29,883 bases of DNA, taken from NCBI GenBank assembly GCA_934593275.1, contig CAKTQE010000023.1:1-29883 (forward strand). Direction: 5' to 3'. This document shows positions 7,418 to 15,264 of the stretch, piece by piece (position 1 is the first letter of the stretch; each line of letters starts with the position of its first letter). The notes beneath the pieces were generated by a model. The model did no database searches and was not told the origin of the DNA. It saw nothing but the letters and a program-made list of their open reading frames with translations. Position numbers and translations under genes: made by a program. The stretch comes from an uncultured Oscillospiraceae bacterium (GTDB lineage Bacteria > Bacillota > Clostridia > Oscillospirales > Oscillospiraceae).

Positions 7418-8782
7418 ATGCTGTTATTCCTGCAACGTATTTACGAGGCCCTATGGGGTGGGCCCATGCTGGTGCTGCTGGTGGGGGCAGGGGCGTATCT
7501 GACGGTTTGCGCCGGATTTCCCCAACTGCGGCTGCTGCCCAAGGCCTTTGCCCTGCTGAAAACCAGCCGCCGGGGGGAGGGGGTCACAGCCTTTCAGGCT
7601 CTTTGTACGGCTCTGGCGGCAACGGTGGGTACCGGGAATATTGTGGGGGTGGCCGGTGCCATCTGCCTGGGTGGCCCTGGGGCCATTTTCTGGATGTGGG
7701 TCTGCGGCTTTCTGGGCATGGGTACCAAGTTCGGAGAGGTGACCCTGGCCCGCCGATATGCCGTGACCCAGGCAGGGGAAACCTGGGGCGGACCCATGTA
7801 TATGATCACCCGGGGGCTTTCCCCTAGATTTCACTTTTTGGCGGTATTCTATTGCGCCTTTGGCCTGATCGCCGCCTTTGGGGTGGGAAACGCCACCCAA
7901 ATCAATGCGGTGGTGGGGGCGTTCAACAGCCTGTTGTCATCCTGGGGCGGCCAGGAACACATTTGGAGCAATCTGGCCCTGGGGGTAGTGCTGGCGGCGG
8001 GAATTGGGGCGGTACTTTCCGGCGGGGCTGAGGGTATTGGCAGGGCGGTGGAAAAATTTGTCCCCTGGGCAGCGGCGGGGTATGTGGGGCTGTGCCTTGT
8101 GGTGCTGCTGCGTTGCCGGGAGGCCATTCCTCAGGCAATTCGTGCCATTTCCCTGGGGGCCTGGAACCCCAGGGCAGTTACCGGCGGCTGCATTGGCTCT
8201 TTTTTCCGCAGTCTCCGCACCGGCTGCGCCCGGGGGATTTTTACCAATGAGGCGGGCATGGGTACGGCCTCCATGGCCTATGCCGGGGCAGATGCAGGAA
8301 GCCCTGTGGAGCTGGGAATGCTGGGGCTTATTGAAGTGTTTGTGGACACCCTGGTGATTTGCTCCTTGACGGCGTTGGCAGTGCTTACCAGCGGCATCCC
8401 CATTCCCTACGGTGAGGATATGGGGGCGGCACTGGCGGCCAGTGTGTTCCGGAATGCCTGCGGCAGCTGGGCAGCGGGGCTTCTTACGGTGTACCTGGGG
8501 ATTTTCGCCTTTGCCACGGTCCTGGGTTGGGGGCTTTACGGGGCAAGATGCGGCCAGTTTTTGTTTGGCCCCGGCTTCTGGAAGCGTTTTGTGTGGCTGC
8601 AAATGGCCGGTGTGGTTCTGGGGGCGGTATTGCGGACGGAAATTCTCTGGCTTCTGGCAGAAATCATCAACGGCCTGATGGCCATTCCCAATCTGGTGGC
8701 CCTGGTGGCCCTGAGTCCGGAACTGCGCTGCCTGGCCCGGAAAAGTCCTCCTTGCAATCCGGCTGCGCCTTTGATAAAATAA
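7418..8782 (+). CDS. Alanine/glycine:cation symporter, AGCS family
   Basis: This polytopic membrane transporter of the AGCS (AlsT/DagA) family takes up alanine, glycine or related amino acids with Na+ or H+. The start is placed at ATG 7418 with GGGAGG just upstream, giving 454 residues; a TTG at 7406 adds four residues and has a poorer site. Family hallmarks are ATVGTGNIVGVAGA starting near 68, FLGMGTKFGEVTLA near 98 and TNEAGMGTA from 276. About ten hydrophobic helices are apparent. It follows a terminator and is 17 bases before the pseudouridine synthase, so it probably leads the next operon. Substrate is inferred from the family. Confidence 0.93.
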   Translation: MLLFLQRIYEALWGGPMLVLLVGAGAYLTVCAGFPQLRLLPKAFALLKTSRRGEGVTAFQALCTALAATVGTGNIVGVAGAICLGGPGAIFWMWVCGFLGMGTKFGEVTLARRYAVTQAGETWGGPMYMITRGLSPRFHFLAVFYCAFGLIAAFGVGNATQINAVVGAFNSLLSSWGGQEHIWSNLALGVVLAAGIGAVLSGGAEGIGRAVEKFVPWAAAGYVGLCLVVLLRCREAIPQAIRAISLGAWNPRAVTGGCIGSFFRSLRTGCARGIFTNEAGMGTASMAYAGADAGSPVELGMLGLIEVFVDTLVICSLTALAVLTSGIPIPYGEDMGAALAASVFRNACGSWAAGLLTVYLGIFAFATVLGWGLYGARCGQFLFGPGFWKRFVWLQMAGVVLGAVLRTEILWLLAEIINGLMAIPNLVALVALSPELRCLARKSPPCNPAAPLIK

Positions 8783-8799
8783 GGGAACGAGGTGGTGTT

Positions 8800-9450
8800 A
8801 TGGAAATTCTCTATGAGGACCGGGACATTCTGGTCTGTGTAAAGCCGCCCCGGGTGCTTTCTACCGATGAGCCTGGGGGACTGCCGGAGCTTTTGCGGCA
8901 GGAGTTGGGAGACCCAAAGGCAGATGTGCGGACGGTGCATCGGCTGGACCGGGTGGTCAGCGGACTGATGGTGCTGGCAAGAAATCCGGAAGCTGCTTCG
9001 GCACTTTCCCGCCAAATCCGGGAGGGAGAATTCAAAAAAGAGTACCTGGCGGTGGTCCATGGCTTGCCGCCGGAGCCAAAGGGGACCTTTCGGGACCTTC
9101 TGGGCCGGGACAAGGCCCGAAGAATGACCTTTGTTGCCAAAGAACCGGGAAAGGGCATTCAGGAGGCGGTGCTGGATTATGAGGTGCTGGCGGCAGGGGA
9201 GGACCGGGCCAAGGTCCTGGTGCGGCTGCACACCGGCAGGACCCATCAAATCCGGGTCCAGTTTGCCTCCCGAGGGATGCCCCTGTACGGGGAGCGAAAG
9301 TATTCGGAGCGGAATGACCCCTGCGAAATTGCCCTGTGGTCCTACCGCCTGGGGTTTGTACACCCGTCAAGGGGCGAACCAATGGAGTTTACAAAGGAGC
9401 CGCCGGAAAACGGCCCCTGGATGATGAACGGGAGAGAGGATATTTTATGA
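8800..9450 (+). CDS. RluA-family pseudouridine synthase
   Basis: This enzyme isomerises uridine in rRNA or tRNA. ATG 8800 is preceded by GAGGTG at 8789-8794; the longer open frame upstream lies in the AGCS gene and is not used. The 216-residue product has the RluA catalytic motif HRLDR at 47-51 (Asp50) and the later GRTHQIRVQFASRGMPLYG block. It lacks the N-terminal S4 domain found in RluC and RluD and so resembles the shorter RluA/YlyB-like members. The RNA target cannot be predicted. Its TGA overlaps the next ATG (ATGA at 9447-9450). Confidence 0.92.
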   Translation: MEILYEDRDILVCVKPPRVLSTDEPGGLPELLRQELGDPKADVRTVHRLDRVVSGLMVLARNPEAASALSRQIREGEFKKEYLAVVHGLPPEPKGTFRDLLGRDKARRMTFVAKEPGKGIQEAVLDYEVLAAGEDRAKVLVRLHTGRTHQIRVQFASRGMPLYGERKYSERNDPCEIALWSYRLGFVHPSRGEPMEFTKEPPENGPWMMNGREDIL

Positions 9451-9707
9451 GCCACTATGATTTTTTTCAAAACCGGGAATGCGAGTATTACCCCTGCCAC
9501 CAGGCGGCAGACCCGGAGACTTTCAGCTGCCTGTTTTGCTACTGCCCACTGTATGCTCTGGGGGACAAGTGCGGCGGCAGCTTTACCTATACAGACAAGG
9601 GAATCAAGGATTGCTCCCGGTGCTTAAAGCCCCACAGACGGGAGAATTACGGGGAAATCTGCTCTAAAATGAGCGGAATTTTAGAACTGGCACGAAAGAA
9701 AGACTGA
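9447..9707 (+). CDS. Cysteine-rich small domain protein (putative metal-binding)
   Basis: This 86-residue protein matches the 'cysteine-rich small domain' family (COG2158-type, found in methanogens and Clostridia). It has nine cysteines, at 12, 17, 28, 31, 33, 42, 56, 59 and 72, with the core CLFCYCPLYALGDKCGG (28-44) and CSRCLKPHRRENYG (56-69). The cysteine pairs suggest zinc or iron-sulfur binding; the function is unknown. ATG 9447 overlaps the previous stop, with GGGAGAGAGG upstream. It sits between an RNA modification gene and an Fe-S oxidoreductase in one operon. Confidence 0.85.
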   Translation: MSHYDFFQNRECEYYPCHQAADPETFSCLFCYCPLYALGDKCGGSFTYTDKGIKDCSRCLKPHRRENYGEICSKMSGILELARKKD

Positions 9708-9721
9708 AAGGGGAGAGAACG

Positions 9722-10837
9722 GTGATCACCCAACATAAAAAACTGGGCTTCGGCTTTATGCGTCTGCCTCAGAAAGACGGCCAGGTGGATGTGCCGCAGA
9801 CCAAGGAAATGGTGGATTTGTTTTTGCAGCGGGGCTTTCGCTACTTTGATGTAGCCAGGCCCTATTTGGAGGGCAAGGCAGAGTCCTATCTCCGGCAGTG
9901 CCTGACCAGCCGCTACTCAAGAGACCAATATATTCTCACCAACAAGCTATCCGGCGGCTGTTTTGAAACCGAGGCGGATATTCGCCCATTGTTTACCCAG
10001 CAATTGCAGGACTGCGGCGTTGAATACTTTGATATTTACCTGATGCACTCCCAGTGCCGGGAGAATTACGCCCACTACCGGAATTGCCGGGCCTACGAAA
10101 CGGCCTTTCAGCTGAAAGAGGAGGGCCTTGTAAAGCATGTGGGAATTTCTTTCCACGATACGGCGGCTTTCCTGGAGGAGATTTTAACGGAATACCCCCA
10201 AATCGAGGTGGTGCAGCTGCAATTCAACTACTTGGATTATGAGGATGCGGCCATTCAGAGTCGGGCTTGCTACGAGGTCTGCCAAAGACTTGGAAAACCG
10301 GTGCTGGTCATGGAGCCGGTCAAGGGTGGCCGCCTGACCCAGCTGCCGGAGAAAGCAGCAAAAATCCTGGATGATCTCCATGGCGGCAGCTACGCCAGCT
10401 ATGCCATTCGCTTTGCGGCGGGGTTTGAGAACATCCAGATGGTCCTCTCCGGCATGAGTTCTTTAGAGCAGCTCCGGGACAATACGGACTATATGATGGA
10501 TTTGAAACCCCTCAATGAGACCGAGCAGCAGGCCATCGCCCAGGTCTGCCAGGTGTTCCGGGACATGGAACAAATCGGCTGCACGGCTTGCCGGTATTGT
10601 GAAGACGGCTGTCCCCAGCACATCCACATTCCGGATTTGTTTGCGGTGATGAATACCAGCCGCATTCAAAAGGACTGGAACGGAGAATTTTACTATGAGG
10701 TCCACACCCGGGAGGCGGGCAAGGCCTCAGACTGCATTGGCTGCGGCCAATGCGAGCAGATTTGCCCCCAGCATCTGCCCATCCGGGAGCTGCTTCAAAA
10801 AGTGGCGGAGACCTTTGAAGAACCGAAACAGAACTGA
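9722..10837 (+). CDS. Aldo/keto reductase with C-terminal dicluster ferredoxin domain
   Basis: This oxidoreductase of the COG1453-type aldo/keto reductases has a TIM barrel followed by two 4Fe-4S motifs. GTG 9722 is chosen because GGGGAG lies about seven bases upstream and the product starts at the barrel. The expected tetrad is visible: Asp43 and Tyr48 in YFDVARPY, Lys75 in TNKL, His109 in LMHS. The clusters are Cys287, 290, 293, 297 and Cys338, 341, 344, 348, each with Pro after the last Cys. The 371-residue length is usual for the fusion. The clusters suggest electron transfer from ferredoxin or a flavin rather than only NADPH, but this is inference; substrate unknown. Confidence 0.9.
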   Translation: MITQHKKLGFGFMRLPQKDGQVDVPQTKEMVDLFLQRGFRYFDVARPYLEGKAESYLRQCLTSRYSRDQYILTNKLSGGCFETEADIRPLFTQQLQDCGVEYFDIYLMHSQCRENYAHYRNCRAYETAFQLKEEGLVKHVGISFHDTAAFLEEILTEYPQIEVVQLQFNYLDYEDAAIQSRACYEVCQRLGKPVLVMEPVKGGRLTQLPEKAAKILDDLHGGSYASYAIRFAAGFENIQMVLSGMSSLEQLRDNTDYMMDLKPLNETEQQAIAQVCQVFRDMEQIGCTACRYCEDGCPQHIHIPDLFAVMNTSRIQKDWNGEFYYEVHTREAGKASDCIGCGQCEQICPQHLPIRELLQKVAETFEEPKQN

Positions 10838-10861
10838 GAAAAAAAAGAACGGGAGAAAAGA

Positions 10862-11530
10862 ATGCTTGCTTATACCCAGGGAAAAAGCCTGAACTGTTAT
10901 GTGCCGGATTATGTGCTGTTTGATTTGGAAACCACGGGGATTTCCTGCAACAGTGATGATGTGATTGAAATTTCCGCTGTAAAAGTCCGGCAGGGAACCA
11001 TTGTGGACAGCTTTTCTACATTGGTAAATCCCGGTCGGCCCATTCCCTACGGAGCCAGCCAGGTGAACAACATTACCGACGACATGGTAAAAGATGCCCC
11101 GACCATGGAGGAGATTTTGCCGGAATTTCTAAAGTTTTTCGGAGACGATGTACTGGTTGGCCACAACATTGAACGGTTTGACCTGAAATTCCTGGTCCGG
11201 GACTGCCAGACCCGGTTTGGCAAGGTGCCGGGAAACGACTATGTGGATACCCTGCGGTTTGCCCGCTGCCGCCTGACTGGGCTTCCCAGCTATCGCCTGA
11301 CGGCCCTGGCAGAACACTACAGTCTCTCCACCATCGGTGCCCACCGGGCGTTGAATGATTGCAAAATGAACCAGCAGGTTTTTGAACTGCTGGCCCGGGA
11401 ACCGGAGGGACTGCCCCCAAAGTGCTGCCCCCGCTGCGGTGCGCCTATGGCAAAACGACGGGGCAAGTTTGGCAGCTTTTACGGCTGCACCGCCTATCCG
11501 GCTTGCCGCTATACAGAGGATATTCCATAA
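10862..11530 (+). CDS. DEDDh 3'-5' exonuclease with C-terminal zinc ribbon
   Basis: This is a DnaQ/PolC-epsilon type exonuclease. Acidic residues of the DEDDh site are present: Asp21 and Glu23 in FDLETTG, Asp107 in HNIERFDLKFL, His161 and Asp166 in GAHRALND. After a short linker the C-terminus has CPRCGAPM (Cys189, 192) and FYGCTAYPAC (Cys209, 215), a zinc ribbon of the kind found at the end of topoisomerase I. The 222 residues contain no polymerase domain, so this is a stand-alone nuclease for repair or nucleic-acid processing. ATG 10862 has GGGAG upstream and follows the reductase by 24 bases. A bidirectional terminator follows. Confidence 0.88.
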   Translation: MLAYTQGKSLNCYVPDYVLFDLETTGISCNSDDVIEISAVKVRQGTIVDSFSTLVNPGRPIPYGASQVNNITDDMVKDAPTMEEILPEFLKFFGDDVLVGHNIERFDLKFLVRDCQTRFGKVPGNDYVDTLRFARCRLTGLPSYRLTALAEHYSLSTIGAHRALNDCKMNQQVFELLAREPEGLPPKCCPRCGAPMAKRRGKFGSFYGCTAYPACRYTEDIP

Positions 11531-11571
11531 AAAACAGGCCGTACCGCCAAAAACAGCGGTACGGCCTGTTT
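11529..11571. terminator. Bidirectional terminator between exonuclease and MATE genes
   Basis: A 16-bp perfect stem (11532-11547 with 11556-11571) encloses an eight-base loop. The plus strand ends with only TTT, while on the minus strand six T residues follow, so it serves the convergent MATE gene best and probably both. Confidence 0.83.
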
Positions 11572-11602
11572 GCAGCCGGGGAAAACCGGCATTTTTGGTT
11601 CT

Positions 11603-12961
11603 TTACAGAATTTTTGCGTCCCGCTCCCAGTTCAGGCGGTACAGGTAGAACACAAAGAGAATGCAGGAAACACCCCAGGTAATGGGGTAGGCCCAGGAGA
11701 TCATGCGGAATTCGTGGATAAAGCGGAGAATGACGGTAACGTAAATGCTCCGCAGCACACACCAGCAGCTGAGCATAACCACCATGGGTACCGTGGATTT
11801 TCCACAGCCTCGCAGAACGCCCGCCGCACAGTGGGCCAGGGCCAACAGACAGTAGAACAGGGTATCGACTCTGGCGTGGATGATGCCATAGGCAATGGCA
11901 TCCGGGTCGCTGATGAAAAGCCCAAGAAGCTGGGGGATGAATATGTACATGAGTACGCCGGTGACCTCCGCGGCCACCATGGTGGTCAGGGTTCCGAAAA
12001 GCGCGCCTTTTTTGGCTCTGGGGACGTTTCCGGCACCCAGATTCTGGCTTACAAAGGTGGGCAGGGTCATGCTCATAGAGGTCACGGACAGGAACGCGAA
12101 ACCCTCAATTTTGGAGTAGGCACCTTGGCCGCTCATGGCACTGGCACCAAAAGAATTGATGTTGGACTGAATGACCACATTTCCCAGGCTGATCACGGCG
12201 TTCTGGACACCGGTAGGCAGACCCTGTTGGATGATCCGCCGCATCATTTCCTTGTCCCAATAGAGCTTCCGGAAGTCCAGCCGCAGACGTTCCTCCGGCT
12301 CCCGGCACATCCGCACCAGGCACAGAACCACGCTAAGCCCCTGGGCAATGACCGTGGCGATGGCCGCACCGGTAACGCCCCAATGGAACACGGCAACAAA
12401 CAGCAAATCCAGAATCACATTGGCAACAGAGGAAATAAAGAGATAGTATAATGGCCTTACACTGTCGCCCTGGGCCTGCATGATGGACATGCAGATGTTG
12501 TAGAGAATAATGGTGGTAACGCCCCCAAAATACACCCGGAAGTATTGCAGAGAGTAGGGCAGTACGTCTGCCGGCGTGTGCATCAGGGTCAGCAGCCAGG
12601 GTACCAGGGTCAGGCCCGCAACGGTGGCTACCAGGGAGGCAATCAGACCAAAGAGAAAATCCGCATGGATGGCCCGCTGGGTGCTGCTTTTATCCCGGGC
12701 ACCAAAGTACCGGGAAATGACCACGCCGCCGCCGACACCAATACCGCTGAAAAATCCGATGATGAGGAAGGTCAGGTTGCCGCCGCTGCTCACCGCGGCG
12801 AAGGCACTGTTTTCGGCAAAGTTGCCAATGACCCAGGCATCGGCCATGTTGTAAAACTGCTGCAAGGTCTGTCCCAGAAAAAGCGGCAGGGCAAACCGCA
12901 GGATGGACCCCGGAATAGAGCCGGAGGTCAGGGCTTGGGTTCTCTGTTTATGGGAGTTCAT
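11603..12961 (-). CDS. MATE family multidrug/toxin efflux transporter
   Basis: This 452-residue polytopic protein belongs to the MATE (MatE, NorM/DinF-like) antiporters, which export cationic compounds using Na+ or H+ gradients. The N-terminal helix region with FALPLFLGQTLQQFYNMAD is the typical opening, and an internal repeat of the six-helix half (QGLPTGVQNAVISLGNVVIQ) begins near residue 250. Its ATG overlaps the coaBC stop (TCAT at 12958-12961 on the plus strand), so it is translationally coupled as the second gene of the coaBC transcript. The link to coenzyme A metabolism, if any, is unexplained; substrate unknown. Confidence 0.92.
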   Translation of the reverse strand: MNSHKQRTQALTSGSIPGSILRFALPLFLGQTLQQFYNMADAWVIGNFAENSAFAAVSSGGNLTFLIIGFFSGIGVGGGVVISRYFGARDKSSTQRAIHADFLFGLIASLVATVAGLTLVPWLLTLMHTPADVLPYSLQYFRVYFGGVTTIILYNICMSIMQAQGDSVRPLYYLFISSVANVILDLLFVAVFHWGVTGAAIATVIAQGLSVVLCLVRMCREPEERLRLDFRKLYWDKEMMRRIIQQGLPTGVQNAVISLGNVVIQSNINSFGASAMSGQGAYSKIEGFAFLSVTSMSMTLPTFVSQNLGAGNVPRAKKGALFGTLTTMVAAEVTGVLMYIFIPQLLGLFISDPDAIAYGIIHARVDTLFYCLLALAHCAAGVLRGCGKSTVPMVVMLSCWCVLRSIYVTVILRFIHEFRMISWAYPITWGVSCILFVFYLYRLNWERDAKIL

Positions 12962-14157
12962 TTCCGCCTCCTTAAAATCTCGTCCAGCAGCTTCTGGGCG
13001 ACCTGGTCCTTGCCCATCAGGGGCAGCTCCTGTATTCCGTCAGGGGTGATGACGGTGACGATATTGGTATCCACCCCAAATCCGGCTCCGGCAACTTTCA
13101 GATTGTTGGCCACGATCATATCCAAGTGCTTTTTTTGAAGCTTCAATTGAGAATTGGCCACCATATCCCGGGTTTCCATGGAAAAACCGCATACAAACAG
13201 CCCCGGATGCCGGTTTTGGGCGACCCAGCCCAGAATATCGTCGGTACGTGCCAGGGGAATGGACATTGCCCCATCGGATTTTTTCAGTTTGTCCTCGGCA
13301 ATGCTTTTCGGGCGGTAGTCTGCCACGGCGGCGGCTTTGATGAGAATATCCGTTTCCGGCAGTGCCTGCTTCACCGCCTCAAACATATCCTTGGCGGAGA
13401 CCACCGGCACGGCCTTGACTCCCGGCACAGGCTTCAGAGCTGTAGGGCCGGAAATCAGGGTGACTTGCGCCCCCCGCAGCATGGCCTCCCGGGCAATGGC
13501 GTAGCCCATGCGTCCGGTGGAGTGGTTGGTCAGATACCGTACCGGGTCCAGGGCTTCCTGGGTGGGACCGGCGGTGACGGTCAGGCGGAGTCCTGCCATG
13601 TCCTTTTCCCGGGCCAAATCCATGGCGATGCAGTCAAGCAAGGTTTCCGGTTCCGGCAGCTTGCCGCTGCCCACATCCTTGCAGGCCAGCATCCCAACGG
13701 CGGGTTCAATGATGCCGAAGCCGTAGTGGCGGAGCTTTTGGAGGTTATCCTGGGTAATGGGATTTTCCAGCATGGCGGTATTCATGGCGGGAGCCACCAG
13801 CTTTTTGCACCGGGCCGCCAGAACCGTGGTGGTCAGCATATCACCGGCAATGCCGTTAGCCAGCTTGGCGATGACGTTGGCGGTGGCGGGGGCAATGAGG
13901 ATCAGGTCTGCTGCCTTTGCAAGAGAAATATGAGCAACATCATATTGAAAGTCCCGGGCAAAGGTGTCTACCACACAGCGGTGGTTGGTCAGGGTTTCAA
14001 AGGTCAAGGGGGTGATAAACTGGGTGGCGTTTTGCGTCATGATCACATGGACTTCCGCCCCGGCTTTCCGAAGCCCGGAGGCAACGGATGCCATTTTGTA
14101 GGCGGCGATCCCCCCGGTGACACCCAGCACCACGCATTTTCCCTGTAGATTTTCCAT
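12958..14157 (-). CDS. coaBC: Bifunctional phosphopantothenoylcysteine decarboxylase / phosphopantothenate-cysteine ligase
   Basis: CoaBC couples cysteine to 4'-phosphopantothenate (CoaB, CTP-dependent) and decarboxylates the product to 4'-phosphopantetheine (CoaC, FMN-dependent). The start at 14157 (MENLQGKCVVLGVTGGIAAYK) has AAGGG upstream and is the family N-terminus. The CoaC part shows His76 in DVAHISLAKAAD, PAMNTAM at 123-129 and Cys159 in ACKDVGSGKLPEP. The CoaB part starts near 190 with TAGPTQEALDPVRYLTN and later has AAAVADYRP. The 399-residue length is typical. It diverges from coaX, which makes its substrate precursor, and shares the control region with it. Confidence 0.97.
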   Translation of the reverse strand: MENLQGKCVVLGVTGGIAAYKMASVASGLRKAGAEVHVIMTQNATQFITPLTFETLTNHRCVVDTFARDFQYDVAHISLAKAADLILIAPATANVIAKLANGIAGDMLTTTVLAARCKKLVAPAMNTAMLENPITQDNLQKLRHYGFGIIEPAVGMLACKDVGSGKLPEPETLLDCIAMDLAREKDMAGLRLTVTAGPTQEALDPVRYLTNHSTGRMGYAIAREAMLRGAQVTLISGPTALKPVPGVKAVPVVSAKDMFEAVKQALPETDILIKAAAVADYRPKSIAEDKLKKSDGAMSIPLARTDDILGWVAQNRHPGLFVCGFSMETRDMVANSQLKLQKKHLDMIVANNLKVAGAGFGVDTNIVTVITPDGIQELPLMGKDQVAQKLLDEILRRRK

Positions 14158-14190
14158 AGGTATCCCTTCTTTGTTTCGTTCTTTGATTCC

Positions 14191-14219
14191 AGTATACCAA
14201 ATTGCCCCGGAATTTTCAA
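14191..14219 (-). promoter_or_regulatory. coaBC promoter
   Basis: On the minus strand TTGAAA (14219-14214) is followed after 17 bases by TATACT (14196-14191). Its -35 box ends eight bases from the -35 box of the divergent coaX promoter. Confidence 0.75.
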
Positions 14220-14226
14220 CTGGGTA

Positions 14227-14255
14227 TTGCCAATGGGCCAAAACCCCGTTATAAT
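14227..14255 (+). promoter_or_regulatory. coaX promoter
   Basis: TTGCCA (14227-14232), a 17-base spacer and TATAAT (14250-14255). Transcription would begin near 14262, about 49 bases before ATG 14311. Confidence 0.8.
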
Positions 14256-14310
14256 ATCCCCAGCCGCCCACGGCGTGCCGGGGCGAGCCTTCCATATAGG
14301 GGAAATCAAT

Positions 14311-15144
14311 ATGATTCTGGTAGTTGATATTGGCAATACCACGGTATCTTTCGGCGGCGTGAGCGTCAGCCCTCGGGGAGAGTACCGTGTGGCATTTACC
14401 ACCAAGCTGGACACAAACTGTAGTTGGGATTCGGCGGATTATACCTTGGCATTATTAAAAAAACTCCGGGCCTTGGGCCGGGAGCAGGAGCATTTTACCG
14501 GCATTGTGATTTCCAGCGTGGTACCAAAAGTTCTGGATACCGTGCGGGAGTCCATGTTGTCCGCGTTTGGTCTGGAACCTCTGGTTGTGACCTGTGAAAG
14601 CGATTTGGGGATTTCCGTGGAGGTCCCTGAACCCCATAAAGTGGGCCGTGACCGTCTTGCGGATGCGGCCTGGGCGGCGGCCCACTACCCGCTGCCTCTT
14701 GTAACGGTGGATTTAGGAACGGCAACCACCTTTAACGTGGTCAAAGAGGGGGGCGTGTTCTGTGGCGGGGTCATCGCCGCGGGCATGGAAACCGGTCTCA
14801 AAGCCCTGGGAACCCACACCGCCCAATTGCCGAAGCTGGAACTGGAAACACCGGAACATGTCATCGGAATAGACACCGCCTCCTGTATGCGCAGTGGGGC
14901 GGTCTACGGGGCTGCCGCATTGGTTGACGGCGTGGTGCGCTCCATTGAGGAGGAGCTGGGATCCCAGGTGACTCTGGTCATTACCGGCGGCGGTGCGGCC
15001 TACATTGACTGTTTGGTATGGCACCCCCATAGCTACGACCCGGATATGATTCTCAAGGGCCTGGCCTATCTCTATCAGCGGAACCGAAAAAATAAGGGTT
15101 GCTTTTTACAGGGAACTTGCTATAATGGCACTGTTTGCGGCTGA
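14311..15144 (+). CDS. coaX: Type III pantothenate kinase
   Basis: CoaX phosphorylates pantothenate with ATP, the first step of coenzyme A synthesis, and is not inhibited by CoA in characterised members. ATG 14311 with AGGGGA upstream gives MILVVDIGNTTVSFG, the family's phosphate-binding start with Asp6. EPHKVGRDRLADAAWAA and VDLGTATTFNVV are the conserved substrate and ATP motifs. The 277 residues are about 20 more than usual: after the last conserved helix comes a tail rich in Lys, Asn and Cys whose DNA also carries the promoter of the next gene. The tail may be tolerated rather than functional. Confidence 0.96.
   Translation: MILVVDIGNTTVSFGGVSVSPRGEYRVAFTTKLDTNCSWDSADYTLALLKKLRALGREQEHFTGIVISSVVPKVLDTVRESMLSAFGLEPLVVTCESDLGISVEVPEPHKVGRDRLADAAWAAAHYPLPLVTVDLGTATTFNVVKEGGVFCGGVIAAGMETGLKALGTHTAQLPKLELETPEHVIGIDTASCMRSGAVYGAAALVDGVVRSIEEELGSQVTLVITGGGAAYIDCLVWHPHSYDPDMILKGLAYLYQRNRKNKGCFLQGTCYNGTVCG
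15099..15126 (+). promoter_or_regulatory. Promoter inside the 3' end of coaX for the ECF S component
   Basis: TTGCTT (15099-15104), a 16-base spacer and TATAAT (15121-15126) with an upstream TG (extended -10). The predicted transcript starts near 15133 and has a leader of about 130 bases. Confidence 0.75.
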
Positions 15145-15158
15145 CGCGGCAGGACCCG

Positions 15159-15245
15159 CGCTGTATCCCACCGGGAATGGCAGCGGAACAACACCGAGGA
15201 GGCCAAAACAAGAATAATGCGTTGTATCCGGCAAAGGACGGAACG
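15159..15245 (+). promoter_or_regulatory. Leader with two similar hairpins before the ECF S component
   Basis: Hairpin 1: CGCTG (15159-15163) pairs with CAGCG (15181-15185); inside it TCCC (15166-15169) pairs with GGGA (15173-15176). Hairpin 2: CGTT (15220-15223) pairs with AACG (15242-15245); inside it TCC pairs with GGA. Both have an outer stem, an internal loop just before TCC and a short inner stem. Hairpin 2 ends five bases before the ribosome site AGGAGG. This may be a regulatory RNA; tandem hairpins recall the pan motif of pantothenate genes, but I cannot confirm the bulged adenosines of that motif. Confidence 0.35.
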
Positions 15246-15264
15246 ACAGCAGGAGGAATTGAAT

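Noticed and set aside
13126..14148. Plus-strand open frame opposite coaBC
   Set aside because: Antisense shadow; coaBC on the minus strand is unambiguous.
15133..15264. Tetrahydrofolate riboswitch before the ECF S component
   Set aside because: The conserved blocks I associate with that riboswitch are not visible, and gene context points to pantothenate.
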